Shown: positions 34,165 to 44,070 of the stretch, piece after piece
Numbering within the stretch: the first letter of the stretch is position 1
Layout of the letters: every line of letters begins with the position of its first letter
Origin: Aeromicrobium chenweiae
Lineage (GTDB): Bacteria > Actinomycetota > Actinomycetes > Propionibacteriales > Nocardioidaceae
Length of the DNA: 64,000 nt
Direction of reading: 5' to 3'
Assembly: GCF_003065605.1 (NCBI RefSeq)
Contig: NZ_CP026952.1
Coordinates: 248,001-312,000, forward strand
Made by a program: the position numbers and the translations under genes
The notes under the pieces: model-generated
Database searches by the model: none
Told to the model about the DNA's origin: nothing
Seen by the model: the letters and a program-made list of their open reading frames with translations, nothing else

Positions 34165-34985
34165 CCGTACGCATCCCGATGCCCGAGCGGCTGCGCGAGC
34201 ACGCCGCCAACCCGCCCGAGGTCCCGCCGGTGCCGCGGGACGCGGCCACGATCGTCGTCGTCCGTGACGGCGAGCAGGGCATCGAGGCGTACCTCATGCG
34301 GCGCCAGACCTCCATGGCGTTCGCCGCCGGCATGTACGTCTTCCCGGGCGGGGGCCTGGCGGCCTCGGACGTCGAGCTCGAGACGCCGTGGGTCGGCCCG
34401 GACGCGGCCGAGTGGGGCCGACGGTTCCACTGCGACCCGGACCTGGCGCGCGGGCTCGTCGTCGCCGCGGTGCGCGAGACGTTCGAGGAGACCGGCATCC
34501 TGCTCGCCGGACCCGACGCGAGCACTGTCGTCGCCGACACCAGCGGCGCCGCGATGCAGGCGGCCCGTGAGTCGCTCGAGGCGGGCGAGCTGGCGTTCGC
34601 GGACCTCCTGGTCCGTGAGGGGCTCGTGCTGCGCGCCGACCTGCTCGGTGCGTGGGCCCACTGGATCACCCCGGCGTTCGAGCCCCGCCGCTACGACACC
34701 CGGTTCTTCGTCGCGGCCCTGCCCGAGGGTCAGCAGGTCGGGACCATGAGCCGCGAGGCCGATCGTGCGGACTGGGCGCCGCTGAGCGAGGTCCTGCGTA
34801 CCGTCGAGGCCGGCGAGGCCGCGATGATGCCGCCCACCGTGACCGCGTGCCAGGAGATCTCGAAGCTGACCGCCGGCACGGTCGTCGCCGCAGCCGCCGA
34901 GCGGACGATCCACACGGTCCTGCCCGAGCTGGTGCTGGTCGACGGCGAGCCGTACCTCGAGACGAATCACGGAGGGCCCGCATGA
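34161..34985 (+). CDS. NUDIX hydrolase, NUDT19/RidA-linked type
   Basis: A 274-residue NUDIX protein. The N-terminus has MRRQTSMAFAAGMYVFPGGGL, and the Nudix helix is split: GG then a long insert before VRETFEETGILLA (REx2-EExGI). Such long Nudix proteins resemble NUDT19 CoA diphosphatases. The operon overlap with RidA (ATGA) and with the MBL gene downstream (ATGA) shows joint translation. It probably hydrolyses a nucleoside diphosphate-linked metabolite or acyl-CoA. The insert between GG and the helix is a trait of the subgroup, not damage. Confidence 0.88.
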   Translation: MTVRIPMPERLREHAANPPEVPPVPRDAATIVVVRDGEQGIEAYLMRRQTSMAFAAGMYVFPGGGLAASDVELETPWVGPDAAEWGRRFHCDPDLARGLVVAAVRETFEETGILLAGPDASTVVADTSGAAMQAARESLEAGELAFADLLVREGLVLRADLLGAWAHWITPAFEPRRYDTRFFVAALPEGQQVGTMSREADRADWAPLSEVLRTVEAGEAAMMPPTVTACQEISKLTAGTVVAAAAERTIHTVLPELVLVDGEPYLETNHGGPA

Positions 34986-35752
34986 CCGCCACCGCTGTCA
35001 CCGTCACGGACCGTGCGTCGTACGTCCTCGCCGAGAACCCCGGGCTCATGACGCTCGACGGCACCAACACCTGGATCCTGCGGGAGCCGGGCGCGGCCCG
35101 GTCGGTCGTCGTGGACCCGGGACCGGCCGACGACGCGCACCTGCAGGCCGTCCTCGCTGCCGCGGGGGAGGTCGGGCTGGTGCTGTTCACGCACCGTCAC
35201 TTCGACCACACCGAGGCGCTCGCGCGGATCGTCGAGCTGACCGGGGCGCCGACGCGGTCGATCGACCCGACGTTCACCCGGGATGCGGACGTCCTCGCGG
35301 ACGGCGAGTCGATCGACGTCGACGGGCTGCTGATCGAGGTGCTGGCCACTCCCGGGCACACGACCGACTCGGCGTGCTTCCTGGTCGGTGCCGAGAACCT
35401 CCTGCTCAGCGGCGACACGATCCTCGGGCGCGGCACCACCGTCATCGCCCACCCGGACGGCGTCCTGGGGCCGTACCTCGACTCCCTCGCGCGCATCCGT
35501 GAGCTCGTGGAGGAGGGCGTGGTCCAGCAGATCCTGCCCGGCCACGGCCCGGTCGTGACGGACCCGGCCGCGGTCGTCGACTTCTACCTCGAGCACCGGG
35601 CGGATCGCCTGGACCAGGTGCGTGCCGCGGTCGAGGCCGGAGCCACCACCGCGCGCGAGGTCGTCGAGACCGTCTACCGAGACGTCGACGAGACGCTGTG
35701 GCCCGCCGCCGAGCTCAGCGTCGCCGCCCAGCTGGACTACCTGAAGCGCTAG
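34982..35752 (+). CDS. Metallo-beta-lactamase-fold hydrolase, LACTB2/Rv3677c-like
   Basis: A 256-residue MBL-fold enzyme. Metal motifs: [10 protein letters not shown] (HxHxDH with Arg between the two His), [19 protein letters not shown] and a late His in LPGHGPVV. The C-terminal 60 residues form a helical winged domain ([19 protein letters not shown]) as in LACTB2, an endoribonuclease, and as in Rv3677c. It is the last gene of the DUF4177-RidA-NUDIX-MBL operon. A perfect hairpin follows before crp. Substrate (RNA or thioester) is unresolved. Confidence 0.9.
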   Translation: MTATAVTVTDRASYVLAENPGLMTLDGTNTWILREPGAARSVVVDPGPADDAHLQAVLAAAGEVGLVLFTHRHFDHTEALARIVELTGAPTRSIDPTFTRDADVLADGESIDVDGLLIEVLATPGHTTDSACFLVGAENLLLSGDTILGRGTTVIAHPDGVLGPYLDSLARIRELVEEGVVQQILPGHGPVVTDPAAVVDFYLEHRADRLDQVRAAVEAGATTAREVVETVYRDVDETLWPAAELSVAAQLDYLKR

Positions 35753-35831
35753 CCCGACCACGGCGTGGCGGGTCTACAACGCGCTCGCCGAACGTGGTTA
35801 CCGCGGCGCACGTCCACGGTGTGCACGATAA

Positions 35832-35870
35832 AGCCCGCCACATCTCACGGACCGTGACATGTGGCGGGCT
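35832..35870. terminator. Perfect hairpin between convergent MBL and crp genes
   Basis: Arms AGCCCGCCACAT and ATGTGGCGGGCT (12 bp exact) with an inner CACGG/CCGTG stem. This is one of the strongest terminators in the window. Confidence 0.8.
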
Positions 35871-35894
35871 CAACTCGCCGAATCTTGGCTGGGG

Positions 35895-36572
35895 TCAGCG
35901 GGCGCGGCGCTGCAGGCGCTCGAGGTCGAGGATCACGACGCTGCGGGGCTCCAGGCGCAGCCAGCCGCGGGAGGCGAAGTCGGCGAGGGCCTTGTTGACC
36001 GTCTCGCGGGAGGCGCCGACCAGCTGGGCGAGCTCCTCCTGCGTGAGGTCGTGGTTGACGTGGATGCCGTCGTCGGCGCGGCGCCCGAAGCGCGACGCGA
36101 GGTCGAGCAGGGCCTTGGCGACACGGCCGGGGACGTCGCTGAAGACGAGGTCACCGACGACCTCGTTGGTGCGACGCAGGCGGCCGGCGAGCTGGTTGAG
36201 CAGCGCGTGGGCGACGTCGGGGTGCGCGGTCAGGACGGGGCTGAGCGCCTCGTGCCCGAGCGACTTCAGCTCGACGTCGGTGACGGCGGTCGCGGTGGCG
36301 GAGCGGGGTCCGGGGTCGAAGAACGAGAGCTCGCCGAACATCTGTCCCGGTCCGAGGATCGCGAGGAGGTTCTCGCGGCCGTCGGGGGAGGTGCGCCCGA
36401 GCTTCATCTTGCCGTCCGTGACGACGTACAGCTGGTTGCCGTCGTCGCCCTCGTTGAACAGGATCTCCCCGCGGCGCAACGAGCTCGACGACATCGAGCT
36501 CTCGAGCGCCTCGGCAGCCTCGTCGTCGAGGCCTGAGAACAGCGGTGCCTGGCGCAGAACGTCGTCGGTCAC
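35895..36572 (-). CDS. crp: cAMP receptor protein-type regulator (Crp)
   Basis: A 225-residue CRP/FNR protein. The cyclic-nucleotide beta-barrel is residues about 12-115 with [21 protein letters not shown] holding the phosphate-binding Glu and Arg; the C-terminal winged helix has [23 protein letters not shown], almost identical to M. tuberculosis Crp (Rv3676), which recognises TGTGA-N6-TCACA. GTG at 36572 follows AGGAAG. A TGTCG-N6-TCACA element lies 18 bases upstream and suggests autoregulation, and a better site lies before the acetate symporter operon at 46124. It is divergent from nth. Confidence 0.95.
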   Translation of the reverse strand: MTDDVLRQAPLFSGLDDEAAEALESSMSSSSLRRGEILFNEGDDGNQLYVVTDGKMKLGRTSPDGRENLLAILGPGQMFGELSFFDPGPRSATATAVTDVELKSLGHEALSPVLTAHPDVAHALLNQLAGRLRRTNEVVGDLVFSDVPGRVAKALLDLASRFGRRADDGIHVNHDLTQEELAQLVGASRETVNKALADFASRGWLRLEPRSVVILDLERLQRRAR

Positions 36573-36589
36573 GGTCTTCCTATCGGTCG

Positions 36590-36605
36590 TGTCGCTCGGG
36601 TCACA
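36590..36605. promoter_or_regulatory. Crp site candidate at the crp/nth divergent promoter
   Basis: TGTCG-CTCGGG-TCACA matches the TGTGA-N6-TCACA consensus in 8 of 10 positions and lies 18 bases from the crp start codon. Confidence 0.45.
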
Positions 36606-36684
36606 GTGTGTGCACCCTTGCGCAGTTTCCCACATCTGGGCGTCTCACCGCGAGCCGCGCGCCGTGGCACGTACTCTGGAGCAC

Positions 36685-37404
36685 GTGCCGACCACCGTGA
36701 ACCGACCGGACACGGCGCTGGTCCGCCGGGCCCGGAAGATGCACCGCGTGCTCGCCGAGACGTATCCCGACGCCGGTCCCGAGCTCGACTTCCGCACGCC
36801 GTTCGAGCTGCTCGTCGCGACGGTGCTGTCCGCGCAGACGACCGATCGCCGGGTCAACGCGATCACGCCGGCACTGTTCGCGGCGTTCCCCGATCCGGCC
36901 GCGATGGCGGGCGCGCCCCGGGTCGAGCTCGAGGAGATCATCCGGCCGACCGGGTTCTTCCGCGCCAAGACCGACAGCCTGCTCGGCCTGTCCGCGGCGC
37001 TGGTCGAGCGGTACGACGGTGAGGTGCCCCCGCGCCTCGCCGACCTGGTGACTCTGCCCGGGGTGGGCCGCAAGACGGCCAACGTGGTGCTGGGCAATGC
37101 GTTCGGCGTCCCGGGGCTGACGGTCGACACCCACTTCGCCCGGCTGGTCCGGCGGTTCGAGTGGGTGCCCGAGGAGATCGCGAAGGACCCGGTGAAGATC
37201 GAGCACGCGGTCGCCGCGCTCTTCCCCCGCAAGGACTGGACGATGCTCAGCCACCGGCTGATCTGGCACGGGCGCCGACGCTGCCACGCCAAGAAGCCGG
37301 CCTGCGGGGCCTGCCCGGTCGCGCGCTGGTGCCCCGCCTACGGCACCGGACCGACCGACCCCGTCGAGGCCGCCGCGCTCGTCACGACCCAGGGAGCCGC
37401 ATGA
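36685..37404 (+). CDS. nth: Endonuclease III
   Basis: A 239-residue HhH-GPD DNA glycosylase/AP lyase for oxidised pyrimidines. The helix-hairpin-helix [17 protein letters not shown] holds the catalytic Lys, the GPD motif has the Asp in [10 protein letters not shown], and the 4Fe-4S cluster Cys are in [17 protein letters not shown] (C-x6-C-x2-C-x5-C). The GTG at 36685 was chosen because the longer frame extends through crp. Its stop overlaps the ATG of the thioredoxin-like lipoprotein gene, starting a tightly packed run of nth, trx, NUDIX, marP. Confidence 0.96.
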   Translation: MPTTVNRPDTALVRRARKMHRVLAETYPDAGPELDFRTPFELLVATVLSAQTTDRRVNAITPALFAAFPDPAAMAGAPRVELEEIIRPTGFFRAKTDSLLGLSAALVERYDGEVPPRLADLVTLPGVGRKTANVVLGNAFGVPGLTVDTHFARLVRRFEWVPEEIAKDPVKIEHAVAALFPRKDWTMLSHRLIWHGRRRCHAKKPACGACPVARWCPAYGTGPTDPVEAAALVTTQGAA

Positions 37405-38009
37405 GGATCCGGGTGCTGGTGGCGGTTGCCGCCCTGCTCGCGGTGGCCGCGTGCTCGTCGAGCGAGCCCGAGAGCACCAAGCCGACCTTCGGCGGCGGAC
37501 CGGCCCCGACCTTCGCCCCCGACGAGCTGAGCGCCGCGAAGAAGGCCGCCGGCATCGAGGACTGCCCCGCCCCGGCGAGCAGCGCCGCGGACCTGCCGGA
37601 CATCACGCTGGACTGCCTCGGCGGCGGCCGGGCGGTCGACCTGTCGACGCTCGGCGGGAAGCCGACGGTCATCAACCTGTGGGCGAGCTGGTGCGCCCCG
37701 TGCCGCCAGGAGATGCCGCTGCTCGCGCGGGCGCACGAGGCGTACGGCGACAGGGTCCGGTTCATCGGCATCGACTTCAAGGATCCCGCCCCCGACGACG
37801 CGATCGAGCTGGCGCGGGCGACCGGGGTGACGTACCCCCAGCTCGTGGATCGTGACCAGAAGACGGTCGCGGCGCTGAAGGTCGCGAACCTGCCGCAGAC
37901 GATCTTCGTGGACGCGCAGGGAAGAATGGTCGCCACGGAGCGCAAGGAGTTCCGTTCGTATGCCGAGCTGACGGCCGCGATCGACGATCACCTGGGAGTG
38001 ACGCCATGA
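37401..38009 (+). CDS. Thioredoxin-like lipoprotein, TlpA/ResA type
   Basis: A 202-residue exported protein. The signal peptide ends in the lipobox LAVAACSSS (Cys17), so it is anchored outside the membrane. The thioredoxin fold follows with the redox motif [13 protein letters not shown] and a cis-Pro in [11 protein letters not shown]. It probably reduces or isomerises disulfides in exported proteins or cytochrome c maturation. In mycobacteria the same order nth, Rv3673c, Rv3672c, Rv3671c (marP) is found. It overlaps both neighbours by 4 bases (ATGA). MarP next door needs a disulfide, which makes a functional link plausible. Confidence 0.92.
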   Translation: MRIRVLVAVAALLAVAACSSSEPESTKPTFGGGPAPTFAPDELSAAKKAAGIEDCPAPASSAADLPDITLDCLGGGRAVDLSTLGGKPTVINLWASWCAPCRQEMPLLARAHEAYGDRVRFIGIDFKDPAPDDAIELARATGVTYPQLVDRDQKTVAALKVANLPQTIFVDAQGRMVATERKEFRSYAELTAAIDDHLGVTP

Positions 38010-38656
38010 CGGCCGACGGCCTGCCCGACTGGCTCCGGCCGCTGGAGGAGCTCGCGGGGTCGGTCGACGCGGCGCAGCTGTCGCCGAATTTCCCGCGCGT
38101 CCCGCCCGATGCGCGCCCCGCCGCGGTCCTGCTGCTGTTCTCCGAGGGCGAGGCGGGCCCCGAGCTGCTGCTGACCGAGCGGGCGAGCACGATGCGCAAC
38201 CACCCGGGCCAGATCGCGTTCCCCGGGGGGAAGTCCGATCCCCAGGACGCGGACTCCGCGGCGACCGCGCTGCGTGAGGCGCACGAGGAGGTCGGGGTGG
38301 ACCCGGCCACGGTCGAGGTCTTCGGCACCCTCCCGACGTTGTGGCTCCCGCCGAGCAACTTCGCCGTGACGCCGGTGCTCGGCTACTGGCGCGAGCCGCG
38401 GCCGCTGGACCCGGTCAGCGACCAGGAGGTCGTCACCGTCATCCACCAGCCGATCCGCAGCCTGGTCGACCCGGCCAACCGGTTCAGCGTCCGGCACACC
38501 TCGGGGTGGATGGGCCCGGCGTTCGAGGTCGGCACCCCGATGCCGCTGTGGGGCTTCACCGCGGGCGTCATCTCGCGACTGTTCGAGCGGCTCGGCTGGG
38601 AGCAGCCGTGGGACGACAGCGTGACCCGGCCACTTCCCGATCTGCCGGCGCGATGA
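38006..38656 (+). CDS. NUDIX CoA pyrophosphatase-like protein
   Basis: A 216-residue NUDIX hydrolase. It has the CoA-specific UPF0035 signature LLTERASTMRNHPGQIAFPGGK directly in front of the Nudix box GG-x-SDPQDADSAATALREAHEEVG. These enzymes split CoA or acyl-CoA into 3',5'-ADP and phosphopantetheine, relevant in a genome so rich in acyl-CoA genes. ATG at 38006 overlaps the thioredoxin stop, and the stop overlaps the marP ATG. Orthologue position corresponds to Rv3672c. Confidence 0.93.
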   Translation: MTADGLPDWLRPLEELAGSVDAAQLSPNFPRVPPDARPAAVLLLFSEGEAGPELLLTERASTMRNHPGQIAFPGGKSDPQDADSAATALREAHEEVGVDPATVEVFGTLPTLWLPPSNFAVTPVLGYWREPRPLDPVSDQEVVTVIHQPIRSLVDPANRFSVRHTSGWMGPAFEVGTPMPLWGFTAGVISRLFERLGWEQPWDDSVTRPLPDLPAR

Positions 38657-39825
38657 ACTCCTTCGACCTGATCATCCTGGTCATCCTCGTCGCGTACGCG
38701 ATCTCGGGGTACGTCCAGGGGTTCGTGGTCAACCTGGTCGCGACGATCGGCCTCCTGGTCGGCGGCCTGGTCGCCCTGGCGGTCGTGCCGAGGATCCTGT
38801 CCGGTGGCACGCCCACCCTGTCCAGCTCCCTGCTCGCGCTGGGCCTCGTGATCGGCGCTGCGGCCATCGGGCAGGCGATCGGGACGTTCGTGGGCAGCGG
38901 CGTGCGCGACACGCTCACCTGGCGTCCGCTGCGCTGGGTCGACGCGGTCGCCGGCAGCGCCCTCAGCATGGTCGCGGTGCTGTGTGCCGCGTGGGCGCTG
39001 GGCTACTCGGTCAGCGGGACGTCGATCCCGTACCTGTCGACCGCCTCGCGGGACTCCTCGATCCTCGAACGGGTGGACGGCGTCATGCCGGCCCGGGCGA
39101 CCTCGGTGCTGCGGTCGTTCAACGAGGTCCTCGACTCCAACCTCTTCCCCCGCTACATCGACCCGTTCGAGAGCGAGGACATCACCGAGGTCCGTGCGCC
39201 CGACAGCGCGACGCTCGCGCGCCCGGGTGTGCAGAGGGCGCGCGAGAGCGTCGTGAAGATCCTCGGGCAGGCGAAGTGCGACCGGGGCATCGAGGGATCG
39301 GGCTTCGCGTACGCCGACGGCCGCATCATGACGAACGCGCACGTGGTCGCCGGGGTCGACACGCCCTCGGTCGTCCTGGACGACCGGCGGGTGCCGGCAC
39401 GGGTCGTGCTGTTCGACCGCGAGCTCGACGTCGCGGTGCTCGCCGTGGACGGTCTCGGCCTGCGGCCGCTGAGGTTCGACACCCGCGGCAAGGCCGGCCA
39501 GTCGGCGGCGATCCTGGGCTTCCCGCAGAACGGGCCGTTCGACGCCAGGGCCGCACGCATCCGCAGCGAGATCCGTCTGCGCAGCCCCGACATCTACGAC
39601 CGCGGCCAGGTCGTGCGCGAGACGTACTCGGTCCGTGGCCTCGTCCGCTCGGGCAACTCCGGCGGACCGCTCGTGTCCACGGACGGGTCGGTGCTCGGCG
39701 TGATCTTCGCGGCCTCGGTCTCCGACAAGTCCACGGGGTACGCCCTCACGGCCGACCAGGTCGCGGCCGACGCGCGCAAGGGCGCCGCCGCCACCCAGCC
39801 GGTCTCCACGGGGGAGTGTGCCTGA
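38653..39825 (+). CDS. marP: Membrane-anchored serine protease, MarP-like
   Basis: A 390-residue protein with a CvpA-like part of four membrane helices (residues about 5-120) and an extracytoplasmic trypsin-fold protease. The catalytic triad is H230 (TNAHVV), D259 (RELDVAVL) and S336 (SGNSGGP). Cys209 and Cys389 flank the protease domain exactly as the redox-active disulfide Cys pair of M. tuberculosis MarP, which is needed for acid and oxidative stress resistance. ATG at 38653 overlaps the NUDIX stop. The longer in-frame start was rejected because it runs through the NUDIX gene. Confidence 0.93.
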   Translation: MNSFDLIILVILVAYAISGYVQGFVVNLVATIGLLVGGLVALAVVPRILSGGTPTLSSSLLALGLVIGAAAIGQAIGTFVGSGVRDTLTWRPLRWVDAVAGSALSMVAVLCAAWALGYSVSGTSIPYLSTASRDSSILERVDGVMPARATSVLRSFNEVLDSNLFPRYIDPFESEDITEVRAPDSATLARPGVQRARESVVKILGQAKCDRGIEGSGFAYADGRIMTNAHVVAGVDTPSVVLDDRRVPARVVLFDRELDVAVLAVDGLGLRPLRFDTRGKAGQSAAILGFPQNGPFDARAARIRSEIRLRSPDIYDRGQVVRETYSVRGLVRSGNSGGPLVSTDGSVLGVIFAASVSDKSTGYALTADQVAADARKGAAATQPVSTGECA

Positions 39826-40640
39826 TGAGGTCCTTCTCGTCCGTCGTCGCGTGGCTCGTCGCAGTGCTCGCCGGCATCGTGACCGTGCCGCTGCTGTGGG
39901 TCTCCGCCCACGTCGCTGACGAGGACGGCTACGTTGAGTTCAGCAGCCGGCTGGCGATGGACGACCAGCTCCAGGCCGCGTTCGCGGACTACCTGGCCGA
40001 GGACTACGTGCAGCGCGGTGTGCTGCCGCGGCGTCTGCAGGACGTCGCGGCGTCCGCGCTCACGACGGCTGCGCGGCAGACGTCCAACCAGCCGGGGTTC
40101 GTCGAGGCCTGGGAGGCGACCCAGCGCAGCTTCCACCGGTCGGCGTTCCAGGACGGCACCGAGCCGCTGACCGTCGACGTCAGCCCCATGGCCCAGTTCG
40201 TCGTGGACCGGGTGGGCGACGGCATCCCGGTGAGGCTGCGCGTCCCTGACGGCCTCACCGTCCAGGTGGGGTCGGCGTCGGAGCGCGCCGAGCTGCAACG
40301 CGTCTCGCAGTCCACGACCTTCGGGCTGCTGGGCCTCCTGGTCGTCGTCGTGGCCGGGGTGACGTCGCTGCTCTCGGCGCGGAGCCGCCCGCTGGCCCTC
40401 GCAGGTCTCGGGGTCGGAGCGCTCGTCGTCGCCGGGGTCGACCGCTTCGCCACGTCGGTCGTGACGCCCCGGCTCCTCGACGAGGTCCAGGAGCAGAACG
40501 CGTTCGGGCGCACCGTGCAGCGGCTGCTCGTGGACCGCGCGTCCGACTCGCTGGCCGACTGGCTGGAGTGGCTCGCGATCGGCGGGGCCGCGGCCGTGGT
40601 CGTCGGTGCGGTCGTCGCCGTGGTGGCGCGCCGGCCCTAG
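39825..40640 (+). CDS. Membrane protein, unknown function
   Basis: A 271-residue protein. A signal-anchor helix (about residues 8-28) is followed by an external segment of about 135 residues with no known motif (it includes DGYVEFSSRLAMDDQLQ and PLTVDVSPMAQFVVDRVG), then three further hydrophobic segments (about 165-185, 193-210 and 250-268). The layout resembles actinobacterial integral proteins with an external beta-rich domain between helices, but I cannot name a family. It starts at the TGATG overlap with marP, so translation is coupled and a link to MarP is possible. Its 3' end overlaps the convergent holin-like gene by 4 bases. Confidence 0.8.
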   Translation: MRSFSSVVAWLVAVLAGIVTVPLLWVSAHVADEDGYVEFSSRLAMDDQLQAAFADYLAEDYVQRGVLPRRLQDVAASALTTAARQTSNQPGFVEAWEATQRSFHRSAFQDGTEPLTVDVSPMAQFVVDRVGDGIPVRLRVPDGLTVQVGSASERAELQRVSQSTTFGLLGLLVVVVAGVTSLLSARSRPLALAGLGVGALVVAGVDRFATSVVTPRLLDEVQEQNAFGRTVQRLLVDRASDSLADWLEWLAIGGAAAVVVGAVVAVVARRP

Positions 40641-41026
40641 CTCGTCCGGCCCTTGAGTGCCGCGGGGATCTCCCGGGCGGTCGCGATCGTCTTCTCGGGG
40701 GCCCGGATCTTCTTGAGCATCTTGACGCCCACGAGGATGAGGACGGCCGCGAGCAGGAGGTACACGCCTGCGACGATGAGGAACGCCCACGCGGGGTCCA
40801 GGCCCGTCCAGGTCAGGAAGTACGCGAAGGCGATCGACAGCAGGATGATGATGAGCAGGCCGAAGAAGCCTGCCACGGCAATCATCGCCGCGCCGACGCC
40901 GCCGGCCTTCGCGCTGAACTTGAGCTCGCTCTTGGCGAGCTGGATCTCGGCCTGCACCAGGGCGGAGATGTCACGGCTGGCATCGGCAACGAGCCGACCG
41001 ATCGTCGGGTCTTCCGGGGAGCTCAT
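40637..41026 (-). CDS. Phage holin family protein (Actinobacterial Holin-X)
   Basis: A 129-residue protein with an N-terminal helix LVADASRDISALVQAEIQLAKSELK typical of the Holin-X/Rv3669 group and two membrane helices (about 46-70 and 76-100), ending in a basic tail. Despite the name, members are chromosomal housekeeping genes in actinobacteria and not evidence of a prophage. Position between marP and acs corresponds to Rv3669. It is convergent with the preceding membrane gene. Function is unknown. Confidence 0.87.
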   Translation of the reverse strand: MSSPEDPTIGRLVADASRDISALVQAEIQLAKSELKFSAKAGGVGAAMIAVAGFFGLLIIILLSIAFAYFLTWTGLDPAWAFLIVAGVYLLLAAVLILVGVKMLKKIRAPEKTIATAREIPAALKGRTS

Positions 41027-41104
41027 GGAGGCGAGCCTACAAGCGTTCCGCGGTTGTGCGCAGGTCAGCGTCCGTGGACACCGACGATCGCGGCCCCCGG
41101 GCGG

Positions 41105-43063
<1,959 letters not shown>

Positions 43064-43134
43064 GTCATCTCCTGGTGCTCGCGGTCCGGCACGGGCCGGG
43101 CGCTTCGTCGCGCCCGTGGCACACTCTGTGGTCT

Positions 43135-43151
43135 ACCCCACATCGTGGGGT
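43135..43151. promoter_or_regulatory. RamA-type operator candidate between acs and the LuxR-type gene
   Basis: ACCCCAC-ATC-GTGGGGT is a perfect inverted repeat. RamA of corynebacteria binds short G4-6/C4-6 stretches, which this site and the nearby GCCCCG and GGGGGT resemble. It lies 40 bases before the regulator's GTG and 72 before acs. Confidence 0.6.
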
Positions 43152-43190
43152 GGTGGAAGCCGATGGTCTAGCCCCGGAAGGGGGTACGCG

Positions 43191-44009
43191 GTGACGGTCG
43201 ACGTACGTCCCGACGACCTCGACCTGCTGCGTGCCGCAGCGGCCCGCCTGCGCCGCGACTGGGAGGTGCCGCTGGTCTTCGGCGGCCTGCGCGACGACCA
43301 GGGCGTCCCGGTGAGGCTGGCGCTGGGCGAGGTCACCAGCGACCTGTCCACGATCACGATCAAGCCGTCGCTCGGTCTCGGTGGCAAGACGTGGGTGAGC
43401 CGGCGGCCGGCGTACGTCCGCGACTACGGGACGTCGCTGGACATCACGCACGAGTACGACCGGCAGATCCTGGGCGAGCGGGTCACGTTCCTGGCCGTCG
43501 TGCCGATCGTGGTGCGCGACGACGTCCGGGGGCTGCTCTACGCCGGCACCCGGGGGAGCGAACAGCTGCCCGAGACGGCGCTCGAGGCACTGGTCGCCGA
43601 GGCCCGCAAGGTCTCCGGCGAGCTGGAGGTCCGCGACGAGGTCGACCGGCGCGTACGCCTGAGCGAGTCCGTCGCCGCGGCCGGTCCCGAGACCGCCGAG
43701 CTGCAGCGTCTGCGGGAGGCGTACGCGCAGATGCGGGTCATCGCCCGCGAGACCGCGGACCCCCGCACCCGCGAGCGCCTCGAGGCGTTGCTGGCGCGCG
43801 ACGTGCCCGGCGAGGTCACGCTGACCGCACGGCAGCTCGACGTCGTCTCCCTCGTGGCGGCCGGGTGCCGCAACAGCGAGATCGCCGACCGGCTGGGTCT
43901 GGGTCCCGAGACGGTCAAGAGCTATCTGCGCAGCGCGATGGCCCGGCTCGGCGCCCGGTCGCGGCACGAGGCCGTGGCGGCTGCGCGCCGCCACGGCCTC
44001 CTGCCCTGA
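43191..44009 (+). CDS. GAF-LuxR transcriptional regulator, RamA-like
   Basis: A 272-residue regulator. The N-terminal 150 residues form a GAF-like sensor (VSRRPAYVRDYGTSLDITHEYDRQI; VPIVVRDDVRGLLYAG), followed by a coiled helix (LQRLREAYAQMRVIARETAD) and a C-terminal LuxR HTH: LTARQLDVVSLVAAGCRNSEIADRLGLGPETVKSYLRSAMARLGARSR. No receiver domain is present. This is the architecture of RamA, regulator of acetate metabolism in Corynebacterium, which controls acs-type genes and itself. The location opposite acs supports this. GTG at 43191 was chosen over longer frames that overlap acs. Confidence 0.87.
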   Translation: MTVDVRPDDLDLLRAAAARLRRDWEVPLVFGGLRDDQGVPVRLALGEVTSDLSTITIKPSLGLGGKTWVSRRPAYVRDYGTSLDITHEYDRQILGERVTFLAVVPIVVRDDVRGLLYAGTRGSEQLPETALEALVAEARKVSGELEVRDEVDRRVRLSESVAAAGPETAELQRLREAYAQMRVIARETADPRTRERLEALLARDVPGEVTLTARQLDVVSLVAAGCRNSEIADRLGLGPETVKSYLRSAMARLGARSRHEAVAAARRHGLLP

Positions 44010-44010
44010 G

Positions 44011-44070
44011 TCCCGGCACGACGTCATCCCGCGCGCACCGCACAGCGCCCGCACGGGATGACGTCCGGGA
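44011..44070. terminator. Hairpin between convergent genes; dispersed palindrome family 1, copy b
   Basis: Core arms GACGTCATCCCG (44020-44031) and CGGGATGACGTC (44054-44065) are exact, with outer TCCCGG/CCGGGA. The element fills the gap between the regulator stop and the symporter stop. Confidence 0.8.

Noticed and set aside
35698..36684. Very long N-terminal extension of nth
   Set aside because: The frame is open through crp on the opposite strand, but HhH-GPD homology and length fit the GTG at 36685.
40637..41026. Holin family gene as sign of a prophage
   Set aside because: Holin-X proteins are conserved chromosomal genes at this position in actinobacteria and no other phage gene is near.
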